Origin: Candidatus Williamhamiltonella defendens
Lineage (GTDB): Bacteria; Pseudomonadota; Gammaproteobacteria; Enterobacterales; Enterobacteriaceae
Assembly: GCF_900699045.1 (NCBI RefSeq)
Contig: NZ_CAADHL010000004.1
Coordinates: forward strand, 1 to 64,000
Length of the DNA: 64,000 bases
Direction: 5' to 3'
The position numbers and the translations under genes were made by a program. Below the pieces are notes generated by a model. The model did not search any database and was not told the origin of the DNA. It saw nothing but the letters and a program-made list of their open reading frames with translations. This document shows positions 41,241 to 53,347 of this stretch, in pieces (within the stretch, counting starts at the first letter, position 1; the number at the start of each line of letters is the position of its first letter).

Positions 41241-41580
41241 AAGATGCGCTGGAAGTGACTGAAACAGATATTTGGTTGCCGAACCCAGCCGCGGATTATG
41301 ACGATTACGTGCTAAAAGCAAAGGTTGTTCTAGCGCACTTTAAGGTGATCAGGAACCTTGACACGGCTTCTTCTCAGTTTCTCTTGGTGAAAAGTACGTT
41401 GAGATGCGGAGATAGAAAAAAGTTTGCGGGGCTGATCTCTTTTGATCTGGTCGTGTTAGGTAATTATTTCAAGGTACTCAGTGCCGGCGAATCTAACCTT
41501 AAAATATTTGATGAAATCTAGCAACTGCAGATGCAGGCGGAGGATTAGCTAGACAGCTATCTGGAAAAGGCGTGATAAGA
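41240..41580 (+). pseudogene. virB4: VirB3-VirB4 remnant with large deletion
   Basis: The frame 41228-41521 contains FLLVKSTLRCGDRKKFAGLI, SFDLVVLGNYFKVLSAGESN, LKIFDEI and, after a stop, LDSYLEKA, which fit the extreme C-terminus of VirB4 ATPases. About 700 residues including Walker boxes are missing, as is most of VirB3. The secretion system cannot be powered. Confidence 0.5.
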
Positions 41581-41593
41581 GGGGAATCGCAAG

Positions 41594-42308
41594 GTGAGAT
41601 CTACATTTATTTCGGCATTCCTCCTGTCGCTTTCTATTACAATTTCTGCGGAAGGGATCCTTGTTTTTGACCCTGTAGCAAAGCTGTTAAATGCCTAACA
41701 ATGGGCTAAAGATAAGCAGTGGATGGAAGCGCACTACAAGGCCCAGATAAACGCTGATAAAATCAATTAGCAACTGCAACGGGCTTACGCGATATTCAAG
41801 GTTTTGTATCGTAGTCTAAGGGTCTGAAATATGATATTCAAGACTTTCAGAAGCAGGGACTCAGTCTCAATGATCTAGTAATTCGTGATGGCGCGATTAC
41901 AGGAGATATGAAGCATCTTTACCAGAAATTTAGTGACTTTAATGACTGCGATCTTAAAGTAAAAGCCCGCGCAAAACGCTATTCGACATTGTGTGAAAAA
42001 GAAGCAATCAACAAAGGCTATCACTGAAAACAAACACTTGATGTGTAAAATCAAGCCAACAAGACGTTATATACAATAGGAAAAATGACCAATCGCATTG
42101 CTTATGCCAAAGATACTAAGGAATCACAAGATCTGGCTAACGCAGTGTAGGCGAAGAGTATTCAACTGCATTCATTAATTTGCCAATGGGAAATGAATAT
42201 TAAAGCAGCGGAACAACGTGATAAATTGTTAGAATAGAAAAAGAGAAAGGCGTTTGCAGAGCAAACGTATAACGACACCATCCCACATTTTGGAGATGTA
42301 GGCGCATG
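41594..42308 (+). pseudogene. virB5: VirB5-like minor pilin, degraded
   Basis: From GTG 41594 a signal peptide (STFISAFLLSLSITISAEGI) leads to VFDPVAKLLNA and a helical body QWAKDKQWMEAHYKAQINAD, then fragments to 42308. Several stops. VirB5 sits at the pilus tip in related systems. Confidence 0.55.
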
Positions 42309-42598
42309 AAAAACAGGAATGATATTACTGGCTTTGTTTAGTGTGTTAATAATATCGGGATGTAAAGAAAAAGAAGAGGAGAAATCTGAAGCGTGGTATA
42401 AACAACATCCTGATGAAACCTATAAGGATTATAAAAAATGCCTGTAAATAGGCGGTAATAATGACAACTATGATGACGCACATCATGCTGCTTTAGGTTT
42501 TGCTAATCCGCTAGGTAATTTAAAAGAAGCAAGTGATAAATTCATAGATTTATTGAAAAAAGTTAAATTCAACACCTCATTTAGGGTGATTACTAAAT
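42306..42598 (+). pseudogene. EexN-like entry-exclusion lipoprotein, broken
   Basis: ATG 42306 overlaps the virB5 stop. After a one-base shift the frame reads GMILLALFSVLIISGCKEKE, a lipoprotein signal with the lipobox ISGC. It continues AWYKQHPDETYKDYKKCL, a TAA, then a tail to 42598. Size and place between VirB5 and VirB6 fit EexN. Confidence 0.55.
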
Positions 42599-42639
42599 GA
42601 TTCGTAATCACTCATTTTTATAATGATGAAGGAATAAAT

Positions 42640-43439
42640 ATGGGATCAGGTTTTTTAAGTCAATGGCTACATTTATTATTTCAGCGCTAACCACAGCCAC
42701 GCTGTGGAAGATGGGCTTTTATGGAAGTTTGTTTTCTACGCTGTTGACTGCGTCATTTACCTGATATCTTTTAGTGACGGGTTATCAAATTATCGCGGGT
42801 AAGTATCAAAAGCCTTTGGAAGATTGAATCTACAATGTTGATAAAATGTGTGTAATCACCCTGTTTATTACCAATGCGGGAGGATGGCTCGATTTCTCTA
42901 TTATGGCAATGAAAAGATTAAAAAAGGGGATTAGCAAGGGTGAACCGTGGACTTATCTAGACGACCTTTGGATAAGAATGCAACATATATCAGCTAGATT
43001 ATTAAAATTCGATACTTCAAAATATGTAAAAATGGCTGGGTATCGGTGCATTATTAACATTAATTGGCGGGAGAGTAATACTTGTTTTTACTGCTCTAGT
43101 TTATCTGTCGGCTGAGTATACTATTGTGCTGATGTCTGTTACTGCGCCAATCTTTGGATTTGGTTTGATGTTTGGTTTTTTACGAACAGATATTAAATAA
43201 CTGGTTACAGGCGATTTTCCGCCATATTGGCTATCAAGTTTGCGTCTATTGTGATGATGGGGGTCATTCGATTTATCAATCTTATTTTCACAAAAATGGT
43301 TGATCAAGCATCCGAGTCTAATTTAATGACAATGGGATTAATGTTCTTTGTTGCTGAAGTGATTGCGGATGCGCTCGTAGTATTTTCGTCAAAAGCTGCT
43401 CGGCAAATTGCCGGTGTCAGTGTGAATGCGGCAGTGTAA
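42640..43439 (+). pseudogene. virB6: VirB6-like membrane protein, degraded
   Basis: Hydrophobic segments in alternating frames (LVTGYQIIAGKYQKPL, then MSVTAPIFGFGLMFGFLRTD, MGLMFFVAEVIADALVVFSS) end in KAARQIAGVSVNAAV, the typical C-terminus of VirB6/TrbL proteins. Stops and shifts are present. Confidence 0.55.
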
Positions 43440-43838
43440 AGATGGTAATGCTGGGGCATGAGTACGGGGATGGCAGTAAAGGGGGCTATGGGTTCAACTA
43501 AAGTGGAGATCAGTAGTACGAATGGATTAATTCACAAGAGCTATGAAGATTGAAGTAGCCGTGCGCTCGATGAAAAAAATCCCTGTGTTAGGCTGCAATG
43601 GCTAGATATGGCGTGGTGAGAGCGATCCGTTTTGTAGTGCAGAAGATTCAGAAACGACGTCCAAGGTGACAGGAATAATTGCAAATCAATTGTTGTGGCT
43701 AGCCGGAATTAGTGGTGTGAGTTTTTATGTTCTTTTTTTGCGTGATGTTTCATGGATTTCAATTAATCAGTTATTACGTCCTATAAAATCCCTCCAAAAA
43801 TTCGCGCATAAAAACGTATCTATCAGGTAATCATAATC
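43440..43838 (+). other. Decayed stretch between virB6 and virB7
   Basis: A hydrophobic piece LLWLAGISGVSFYVLFLRDV suggests a lost small membrane protein. No family is recognised. Confidence 0.3.
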
Positions 43839-43967
43839 ATGAAAACTTTTATTTTGTTTTCGCTAATTAGCGTATTGGAGAGATGTGTCTCGTCATATCA
43901 AAAACCCTGCGGTGTATCTGGCGAATTGGTTCCGATAAATTCCTCGGAGGTGATTTACTATGTCTGA
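43839..43967 (+). pseudogene. virB7: VirB7-like small lipoprotein with lost lipobox
   Basis: MKTFILFSLISVLERCVSSY then QKPCGVSGELVPINSSEVIY: 42 residues, a signal peptide followed by Cys, and the PCxGxLVPIN pattern of VirB7/TraN. The lipobox reads VLERC instead of LSGC, so lipid attachment is unlikely. It overlaps the virB8 start by eight bases. Confidence 0.5.
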
Positions 43968-44643
43968 AGTCGAGCAGGTAGCGCGCACGGCAAAGAACTT
44001 TAAGCAACATATGCTTGAACAGGATTGGCGTGACCGAAAAGAGGGATTTTTTGTCGGGATTTTTCTGTGGATTAGAGCGATTTTGGTGAGAGCCGCAGTA
44101 ATTATACGACCATTACACAGACTGACACCGCATTGTATGTGACGGATGGTATGACTGGACGAATAGAGTGCGGCACCTTGGTTAATCGTGTAACATTTAA
44201 TGCAAGTGAGTTCACCAAAAAGTTTTGGCGGGCAGAGTACATCAAACGCAGGGAAGGATATAATTATTTTTCGCTTTAAAATGATTATGACGTGACGCAG
44301 GAATTTAACAGCATCGATGTCAATTAATAATGCCTACCTCGATATTTTATCTGGCTCAACCTCGTCGGATACGTCTTATCAGAATGCGCAATCACTGGTA
44401 CTGATAACGGATTGTGTCTGATTTTATTACCGAGGCCAAAGCGACAAATAAAGTGGCTACCGTGCATTTTAAAAAACCATCAGGGATGTTAAGACACGTT
44501 TAGAGAAGGTTAAGTTCTGGGTAGCGCGTTTGACAGTTCGCTATATACCGGAAAAAGAACTAACAGAAAGCCAGAGTGAAGTTAATTTGTTGGGCTTTAT
44601 CGTTACAACCTACACCACTGAACGCGAGCAAGGGATAAACTAA
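43960..44643 (+). pseudogene. virB8: VirB8-like inner membrane protein, degraded
   Basis: MSEVEQVARTAKNFKQHMLE, then after shifts KRREGYNYFSLQNDYDVTQE, FNSIDV and the tail LTVRYIPEKELTESQSEVNL with NLLGFIVTTY, matching the VirB8 periplasmic domain end (NPLGFxVxxY). GGAGG upstream. Confidence 0.65.
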
Positions 44644-45539
44644 TGCAACGAAAAATAGCGAGATTTACCCTGTGGCTGTTTATTAATGGAGTGTAGGCGG
44701 CAGCGTTTCCGCAGGGAAGCCGATTTGATAGCCGGATGTAGCAGTAAGCTATAACGATGATAACACGACCGTCATCAACACGCGGGTGGACTTTTTATCA
44801 ACACTCTTTTTAATGACGAGGCAGTCGTACTCGATGCTCGGACAGGAATTAAAAAAGGCTGGGATGTCCAGAATAATGCTAATCTAGTTTATATCACTCC
44901 TGTACCTGTCACACAGACCGAGGAAGTGATGGGCAGAGACGGTAATATTACGCGCCTAGAGCGGGTTTGAGAACTGGACAACCAATCTCTGTTTGTAGTG
45001 ACTACCCAACGTAATTACTCAATGGAATGACGGGTAAATGAACTAGTAAAACAGCAGGGCAGCAAGCTTATTTGTGCACTACAGCTATCCACAGAAAGAG
45101 CTTAAAAAAGCCGAAAAAAGGGAAGAAGCACGTCAGAACGAAATGTAGCAGGTTTTTGAGCAAAAACATCATCAAGGCGATCAAAAATTCTCAGGCTCCA
45201 CGAAATTGGGAATACTTGATGCAGCCGGGTCAAAACAGCGGTATGATCATCCCAGATTTTGCCTATGATGATGGACGGGTTACTTATCTGAGTTTTTCCC
45301 CTGTTACAAAATTCCCGGGGGCTGTTTTGTTTATTGATGGCAGGGAACAGATTGTTAACAGCACGGTAGAGCAACAAGGTAATTACAAGGTACTAGTCAT
45401 TCAGCAAGTGAGCCCGTCGTTTGTACTACGGTATGGCAATGCCATTATTGGTATCGTTAATAAAGGATTTGGACGAGTGAAAGTGCATGATGGTAATACG
45501 GTATTGCTACCGGTTGAGCGTATGGAGAAAAAAGAATAA
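44643..45539 (+). pseudogene. virB9: VirB9-like channel protein, degraded
   Basis: ATG 44643 overlaps the virB8 stop. Fragments: AAAFPQGSRFD, NTLFNDEAVVLDARTGIKKG, LVYITPV, NQSLFVVTTQRNYSM. The C-terminal 110 residues are continuous (FAYDDGRVTYLSFSPVTKFP, YKVLVIQQVSPSFVLRYGNA) and end VERMEKKE. Several early stops. Confidence 0.7.
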
Positions 45540-45540
45540 G

Positions 45541-45870
45541 TGATCAAAATGATAAAAAGCCAGATAAAATCATGCTCGAACTAGCTAAAAAAATCACAGG
45601 AAATAAAGTTATCCGATAAAAGCGGAACTCCTGCCGCAATGACGACTGTCACGTTGGAAAAACGCTGAAATTAGAAAAAGAGAAAGTATTAAGCGAAAAA
45701 AATAATGAAAAGAGCAGATTCCCAGCCAGAGGTCACTCAATTTAAAAAAGAAAATAAAGATCGATTTTTAAATAAATGATTGCCCTAATTTTAGCCATTA
45801 TCGTGCTTGGTTTTGTTGAGAAAAAGTAAAAATATATGAAAAACATAAAAACGGCGGTTTTATGAAAATG
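45541..45870 (+). pseudogene. virB10: VirB10 remnant, mostly deleted
   Basis: Only charged N-terminal-like pieces (QPEVTQFKKENKDRFLNK then a hydrophobic segment LILAIIVLGFV-like) remain. The proline-rich and beta-barrel domains are gone and virB11 coding follows directly. Assignment rests on order. Confidence 0.35.
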
Positions 45871-45874
45871 GGAA

Positions 45875-46684
45875 TTTTATTTCTGACATAAATCCCGTGC
45901 TGTCTGTCACACTGAAAGTGGTGAGATAGGGCAGATTATTTTACCGCCAGCCTGTCAGCGTGACACGGTATCGATTACGTTACGCAAACCTTCAACGATA
46001 CAATTATCTCACCAAAGCTATATGGATAACGGGTTTGATGACCGGGTAGTCGGGAAATCGTCATCTGGAGTACATAACAAGGAGTTATTGCAACTTTACA
46101 ATAATAAAAATATTCTGCGTTTTATTGAAAAGTGCATGGAATATGGAAAAACGATGATGTTTTGTGGTGAAAGTGGATCGGGAAAAACCACGTATTTAAA
46201 AATGCTGATTGATTTTATTACACTCTATTTGCGTATTACCACTATTGAAGATAACTCGGTGGTGTTTTTTACTCGCCATAAAAATTATGCTTATCTGTTT
46301 TACCCTAGTGAAGGTGGTCACAGTAATAAAGCGATTATCACCACCGATTCTCTGGTTTGCGCTAATTGCCGTATGAATCCTGACCTCATCCTGATTAACT
46401 AGATCCGAGGCAGAGAGGTATGGGAATTTACAAAAATCATTGGCTCAGGGAATGAAGGATGTGTCACTAGTATTCATGCAGGATCCTGTTATGCAGCGAT
46501 GCAGGTATGAGTAGAATGGTGCTTTCAGAATACCGCAGTGCTAATCTGCTCTACAGCGTGTTATTGAGCAAAGTATTAAACAGTGTCGATGTGATCGCTA
46601 TCATCCAGATAGAGGGAGATCTACGTCATATGGGGGAATCTACCTCAAGGAAGCAGATAAAGCCGATTATATTAGGAGATTGAA
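45875..46684 (+). pseudogene. virB11: VirB11-like secretion ATPase, degraded
   Basis: QIILPPACQRDTVSITLRKP in mixed frames, then MMFCGESGSGKTTYLKMLI (intact Walker A), TIEDNSVVFF, a TAG, then IRGREVWEFTKIIGSGNEGC and VTSIHAGSCYAAMQ. The N-terminal part is shortened. Hexameric VirB11 normally drives channel assembly. Confidence 0.75.
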
Positions 46685-46686
46685 AG

Positions 46687-48487
46687 ATGAAATCTATTGA
46701 TAAAGGTCAACTTCTGTTTCTGCTTATTGCCTCGTTGAGGGTGACATGGCTGATAGACAGCAACGCTGTCTATCAGATAAACGGTGTCGGACTGATTCAG
46801 TTGCTGAAAACATGGCGGTTTTGGATATTATGACAAGTGTTGACAGATAGTCATGTTCGATATGATATATGATTTAATAGCATCAAATCTCTGGGTTTGG
46901 GTTTATGCGGAAGCGGGGGTATGAATTATGTGGCTATTTCTAATGGCCGGTACTCGAAGATCGCGCTCTTGATAGAGATCCCGCTTTGCGACAGATGCTG
47001 ATATTCGTCAATCGAAATATATATCATGGTGAAATGAGGAAAAAAGCGGTGTTATAATCGTTATGTACAGTGGCAAACTATTATTACGTTATACCCAGAT
47101 TTTGTCTCAATGGGTGCAGGTAAAGGTGCAGGAATTGTTATTCCTAACCTCCTTGATTTTAAAGATTCGATAGTCGTTCTTGACACTAAGCAGGAATGCT
47201 ACAATATTAACAGCCGATACGGACAAAAGGTATTGAAACAAAAGGTATTTTTTCTTGATCCCTTTTCCAGAAAACCCTATGGATTTAATCCGCTGTTTTA
47301 TGTTGATCTGCATTATAAAAAGAGGGCTATAACCTGATTAACCTGTCTACCACGTTTTGGCCGGTGGTTGGACTGTCCAAAGCTGATGCACATTTTAAGA
47401 GTCGTGCGGGTCGTTTTTTTATTGCTTGCATCGGATTATTGCACTTTTCCATGACATATGACCGTAAATATCTGGAAACGGCCGACGTAAAACCGCTGTT
47501 CTCCATCAGCACAATGCTAGACTTCTACTACAACGTTAATCAGCAGGACTTACTTAATAACCGTGAGGGATAGATTAAAAAAGTAAAACATGATAATAAC
47601 TATTATCTTATTACCGATGCACTGAATAAAATCAAGCAGCTATTTGAGTCAGCAGGGGAAGCTAAATCCAATATGGAAGAAACCTTCTAGAAACAGCTGC
47701 ATTTATTTACTTTACTCTTGTTTCGCAAGGCCACCGATCGCAACGACTCTGATCGCCGCTTGCTCAGAAAAGAAAAAATGACGGTGTATCCGGATATGAG
47801 TGCAGATGATGTCAATATTGCTGATAAATTCATGCACTTGTTTTTTTAACGTCGCCATTGATGTGGACATGGGCGAAAACCCCGATTTTTCGCCTGATAA
47901 CCGACATGAAGTCCTTTCCCTTCTTGATGAATTTCCCGCGATTGGTGCCATGCACTACATTAAAAAGACATCTGGGTTTATTGCCGGATTTAAACTCAAA
48001 TTACTGACTATTTACTAGAACCTTTCACAACTGATAGAGATTTACGATGTATATAGCGTCAAAACGTTAATGTCGATGCACCCTTGCAGGGTGATTTATG
48101 CCGTAAGTGAAAAAGATGATGCCGATGAAGTGTCTGGAAAATTGGGGTATACCACGTTAAAAGCCAAAGAAAAAAGTAAAAGCCGCAATAAAACTGGTAC
48201 ATCGCAGGGAGAATCAGAAAATGATTCACAACGTGCATTAGTCTTACCACAGGAACTAGGGACACTGAAATTTGAAGAGCAGTTTATTATTTTAATAAGG
48301 TGAGCACCCGATAAAGTGCCACAAGGCTATGTATTAAAATGATAATTTATTTATGGATAAGTTGATTGACCTTTCTCTGTATTTACAAAATGTAAAGTCA
48401 AATCTAAAAAAGGACAATTCTCAAGCAAGCTAGACTTGGCTCATTCGTTGTTACGCCGGGAACTGGAAGCCATCAATTTTGATTAGA
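46687..48487 (+). pseudogene. virD4: VirD4-like coupling protein, degraded
   Basis: N-terminal membrane part from ATG 46687, then GAGKGAGIVIPNLLDFKDSI (damaged Walker A, normally GSGKGVG) and VVLDTKQECYNINSRYGQKV. Later LSLLDEFPAIGAMHYIKKTS (Walker B), HPCRVIYAVSEKDDADEVSG, KLGYTTLKAKEKSKS and RALVLPQELGTLKFEEQFII. Many stops. It recruits the relaxosome in intact systems. Confidence 0.75.
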
Positions 48488-48599
48488 TTGATAGAGATCA
48501 ATTAACCACTTAAAAAAGATAAAGTGAATTTTGATAACTCTCACATTGTTCCCTGTGATGTTAATCACTTAACTAACTACAGTACCAATCAGCGGCAAT

Positions 48600-49480
48600 A
48601 TCCATGAAAAATTGCTAACCGTGGCGGGGATCATGTTGGCTGTGTGTTCTGTACCGATACCCACTCTGACGGTAAACTGGTCAGGCTCTTCGGTTGAAAT
48701 CAACAGCACAATACCGGACTGGAAAGAAAACTATGTGGTCATACCCTTACCTGTTATCACAGGTCACTGGATAAAAGCGATGTATGATTTTGAGGGAGAA
48801 AAAGGAAACTATCTTCCAGGTGATTACTTTGCCGTGACCCACGCCAATCAGATTGTAGTATTAAGTCAAATATCAAAAGGCTATTTAAATGCCAAACACT
48901 AGATAAGAACGCAGGGTGCAAAAGGGGTCATTGACTATCAGGTCAAGCAGGGATGTCTCGGATGTAGCACCACCGATATCTATTTCTATTGCATTGATAA
49001 ACCCGTTGATATTCATCTTATTTCGGAAAAGAAACCGCCTGAACAAATGTTGTAATCTGACAATCCCATCAAAGATAATCCGTTAATCACAAGTAAACCG
49101 CTGACTCAATCCTCGAAGATTATCAGCGTTAAAAATAATTTACCCCCTCATGGGAATAAATTTTCTATTCTTGATCAACCCATGGTTTCACCCCAAAAAA
49201 TAACAACTGGGCTCACAGATAAACCGCTGACGTTGATGATACTTACGGCTCATCAAAAACCAGCACAAACATAGCAGATAGAAAAAGGGGGTGACGTTAG
49301 AGGGCATAATGGCATGGGCCCTCAAAGCTCCTTGTCTCTGGCTGTGGGTAAAAAACTGGATGGTATACTGGCAAAACGCCCGTCCATTATCAGATTGAGG
49401 CTCCCTTACATTTCAGAGTAGATTTTAAATCCGTATGAGAAGTGTGTTGAAGTTATACCTCCCTGCTAGGGATCCAGTTT
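48600..49480 (+). pseudogene. PilL-like or unrecognised lipoprotein-type gene, degraded
   Basis: A signal-peptide-like start (LLTVAGIMLAVCSVPIPT) is followed by an open 96-residue stretch with WKENYVVIPLPVITGHWIKA. Decaying sequence follows to IEAPLHFRVDFKSV. It sits where pilL lies in R64-type pilus operons, just before pilM. I could not match the first part to PilL. Confidence 0.35.
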
Positions 49481-49542
49481 ATGCTCAAATCTATAGTTCC
49501 AAATGCCTGATACAGATCACCGATAACCCCCCCAGGAGGATG

Positions 49543-49989
49543 ATGGACTATTTAATCTTTTCTTTTCTATTAGTGACGTTATCTCTGTCGGGATTTTATC
49601 AGCAGCAGTCTGCCGACAATCTCAACAGTACCGAAATGACGAAGACTACGATACAACAGGCGATAGAAACGGTTCACGATATTAACGCCATTAATGATTA
49701 TCTCTATCGCCATCCTGATGTGATTTAAAATCCTAATGAGGTTGTGCTCATATCGGCACAAATCGCTATTTCGCCGTATACACCAATGCAGCACCTCATT
49801 GCCAGCGAACGTGTTTTTGTATGGCAACCAGTTTCACGGGGATTAATGACAGCGCTCAAAACTCAAACCCAATATTCCGCACTATTTGGTAGCGTCAAAA
49901 AACATCGTCTTTTTGAGAATAGCGGGCGCGATATGCAGGTGGTTGTACCGGCACGTATCTCTGATGGGGCGATGGTTTATCTTCATTAG
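49543..49989 (+). pseudogene. pilM: PilM-like pilus protein, one stop
   Basis: MDYLIFSFLLVTLSLSGFYQ then YLYRHPDVI, a TAA, then PYTPMQHLIASERVFVWQPV and MQVVVPARISDGAMVYLH. Length about 148 residues and layout fit R64 PilM (membrane-anchored, about 145 residues). GGAGG precedes the ATG. Only one nonsense codon separates it from a complete frame. Confidence 0.6.
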
Positions 49990-49997
49990 GAGAAAAA

Positions 49998-50880
49998 ATG
50001 GGATGTTTTTCGGATGACCTATTTGATATTACCTTCACTGAAGAAATTGAACAGAGTCAGGAATGGGATAAATTTTTGTGCAGTGTTAAACAACACATGT
50101 CAAAAATAACTACAAGTTTTGTTAATTATAACTGCGGTTGCACGGCTATCATGGAGCTCATTATTCATTACAGCGACGAAAAAAATATTGCTTTTAACAA
50201 TTTTTTCAGATGATTTAAATTTCTCGCCAGTTTCTAACAAAGAGATTAAGGTGAATCATAAGCAAGTCTCTTTAGCTAATGCTGCTGACGTACTCATCCT
50301 TATAACTAAACTTGCTCATAAATTTAAGTTAAAACCTTACTTAAGAAGTGCATCAGACATCATCAGATGTTTTAGTTTTTAATTCAAAATAGATAGCTGA
50401 TTGCTTCAGCGTTGATATTTAAATATTAAGGGTGAGTTTTCCAAATTTGTCACTTTCTGAAACTTTAGGATTAAGTAAAAACATGGTGCAATATCTAACA
50501 TTAGGTGTTTTGAGAAGTTCATCAATATTGTGGACAACCCTCTCTCTTTTTATAATTTCTTTATTAACATATAACTTTATTGGCATATTGTTATATTTAT
50601 CAAAGAATTGAAATTAAAATCCTTTACTATAACGTTTAATAAATTTTGCACCGCCATATACCACGCTGTTGTATTTATTGGTTGGAGCATTTTTAATATG
50701 TGTACTGCAGCTTTAGTGTCGTAGGTAACTCCAGTAATCGTGACACCATAATTACGATCACTACAGAAAAAAGTGAACCGCCTTTTTCTTCCAGCTTGCT
50801 GGGAAAATACTCTGTGCACGCATCATCAATGGATACACTGCGTCCTAATTCATGAAAGTAAGAAAATATTACTTGCATTC
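49998..50880. other. Decayed insert between pilM and pilN
   Basis: Plus-strand frames at 49998-50213 and 50119-50382 and minus-strand frames at 50420-50880 (VYGGAKFIKRYSK, NVRYCTMFLLNPKVSESDKF) look protein-like but match no pilus gene. It interrupts the pil order and probably removed the pilN 5' half. Confidence 0.35.
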
Positions 50881-51810
50881 TCTCATCTCATTCCTTTAAA
50901 AGTTCAAAAACCTAAGGATGCCCCATGCGATCTATTTTTTTCTGCGGCGCCTTTACTGGTGGCGGTGAAATCAATGCTGACACCGTGGTTGGGACGCCTG
51001 TTCCTATCTGTCGGGAATCTGACCGTCACCAACGTGCCACGAGTTCTGAATACAGTTAAGCGTTTTGTTGACGAGCGACACCAAACATTAAATCTATAGG
51101 TGGTGCTCAATATTGGAATGCTGAGCGTTGAGGCACGGCAAAAAGACCAGTTAGAGCTCAACAGTCGCTGGGGTTTGTCACTGAGTCAGGCTTTTGGTGG
51201 TGTGTCATAGAATATCATACAGGGAGGCTTTTTTGTCGTCTATGCTTGACTAGCGGGGTCAAAATTCTTTCTTGAAGCTCTGGCAGAGCAGGCCAAGGTA
51301 AGAGTGATGACCCAACAATCTATTACCACCACCAATCTTTCTCCAGTCGCCATGCAGGTGACTGAACAGGAGGATTATGTGGCATAAGTAACGACACAAT
51401 CAACAGCGAATATCGGCAACGCTACTTCGATTCAACCCGCTACGATTACCACCGGTTTTTATATCAATCTGCTGCCGAATATCCTACCGGACGGACAGCA
51501 CCTGTTGCTTCAATTCGCGATTAATCTTTCTGACCAGCCACCTAATATACCTTTACTGCCAAGGAAAGCGCGGTCGAGTTACTCAATACGCAACTGAACA
51601 CCTTCACCTGGGGCGCGTCAAAATGAAAACCGGTCAGACACTATGTTAGCCGCCCTTCAGGAGGATAGCTGCAAATGGAGTAAGCAGGGCGTTGCTCAAC
51701 TGGAGTTCTTTGGGTTAGGTGTCGGTCATCAGGTAGAAAACGGTGATCGGAGTCTTACTCCTCATTACCCCCGTTCTGTCTCAGGAGGGATATTGATGAC
51801 GACAATACCT
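50881..51810 (+). pseudogene. pilN: PilN-like secretin, C-terminal part, degraded
   Basis: LFLSVGNLTVTNVPRVLNTV, KRFVDERHQTLNL, LSVEARQKDQLELNSRWGLS, FFLEALAEQAKVRVMTQQSI, GFYINLLPNILPDGQHLLLQ and KQGVGHPGFFGLG-like residues match the secretin of IncI-type thin pili. The N-terminal lipoprotein part is missing. Confidence 0.7.
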
Positions 51811-53018
51811 GAGTTGACCGCTACATCGATGGTGCGGGCGGGGCAGAAGAGTTTTTCTTGCCGGAATAGACTAGCTTGCCGTAACGTTGCGGGCAGGGAA
51901 GGAAGAAAGTGAAAATCGAAGCGCGAGGGCAAGGGGCTGACCGCGTGGTTAGTTACCGCTATCGAGATCGACAGAAAAATATGCAGTGTGGGGATGGGTC
52001 TGGTCAACTGGTCAGCGTTGGCGTCGCCTAAAGGCTGCAGGACAGTTACGCCCTGGCACCCTGCTCATCGCCCCCAACTCACAGGAAGTGGGCCGCTTAC
52101 GCCATTATCTCCATAGACAAGACGCATTGGGTTGCGCACCATTGACGGGGTGCTGATTAACGATGTGGTGGGCGGAAAGGCCGAAATCGTGCAGACACAA
52201 AAAACTTTTTCCAGTTTACCGTTTGATTCGGACGGTTTGCTATCATGGACTGCCTGTCCAGGCCAGTGACTGCTTTCAGGCGACCTCACGCCATCGGCGA
52301 TTGTTAGGTCTGTTCACTCTATCAGTCCTCATTTTGGCAGGTTACTTCGGCTAGCAGAGGGTAGGGTTGACGCATGAGGAAGCGTTACGTCAAGCGGCCA
52401 TACGGGCGGAATGGCTAAAACAGCAACAGACGCAGACGTCCCCGCTCTGCGCCCGCCGTGAAATGACACACCGCGATTGAACCCGTTTATCAGCGCCTGT
52501 ACCGAACGCTGGTAAAAAATCCCGCCTATCGCTGGCAGGCCTAGCGGTTTAAAGAAGTGCAGTGCGCACAGGAAGGCCACACTACGACTGGCGTACAGCA
52601 AACACCCGTTGGGGCCAGCGTTGGCGACTTCGCCGACCGGGTAAAGCAGAGTTACGCTTGGAAAACGACGCCGTCTTTCAATTTCCTTAGTCAGGGCGAT
52701 ACCGGCGGGTTTAGTCAACCCGTGACTTTCATCGCCTCAAAGGATAGACGCACCTTGCTGTAGGCCGATAGACAGATACAGCGATTCACCACCTTTGTGC
52801 AACGGATGCGAAGGCCGATTCACCTGCAGGCAGACGACAACCGTTAGCTCAGTGCTTAGGGGGAAGAGCGGATTTTGCCGTGGCATAGTTTTAGTTTTTC
52901 ACTCTAAATCGCTACCCCTCTGTTGTTTGATGAACTGGATGATCTGGGTTACACCTCCACGTCATCAAGATCACGCTCACTCAGGGGCGATTACGTTACC
53001 TGATAGAAGGAAAATTAC
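51796..53018 (+). pseudogene. pilO: PilO-like pilus assembly protein, degraded
   Basis: Fragments in several frames between pilN and pilP: MTTIPELTATSMVRAGQKSF, TPWHPAHRPQLT, RTIDGVLINDVVGGKAEIVQ and a C-terminal part rich in Trp and Pro. Position and GC-rich composition fit PilO; motif support is weak. Confidence 0.45.
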
Positions 53019-53019
53019 A

Positions 53020-53330
53020 TGCACAATCATAAATGTGCTCTGTTTATTGCCTCGTGGCTAAGCATAGCCACCTATGCTGAAAACCCCCGTTATTGTTGTT
53101 GCCTCCTGATGGAAGAGGACAACATCCCGCAACGCATTGAGAGCAGATAGAGGCCGAAACCGTCCTGCTGGAAGCGAAAGCGACCTGCGCCCGGATTCAG
53201 GCACGAACTGGAAGACAGTAGTATAGATCCAATTGACTGCTCAATAACCGGGAAATCTTAATATTACAGCGCGATAGCGGATTACCCCGTCAGTGGAGGA
53301 AATTTACATCATGGGTCAGCAGCTGATGGC
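53020..53330 (+). pseudogene. pilP: PilP-like pilus protein, degraded
   Basis: MHNHKCALFIASWLSIATYA is a signal peptide. It is followed by IEAETVLLEAKATCARIQAR, which resembles the coiled segment of PilP (ETxLLxAKAAxERA). Frameshifts follow. It lies between pilO and pilQ. Confidence 0.5.
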
Positions 53331-53347
53331 GTGTCTAGTGATTTCCG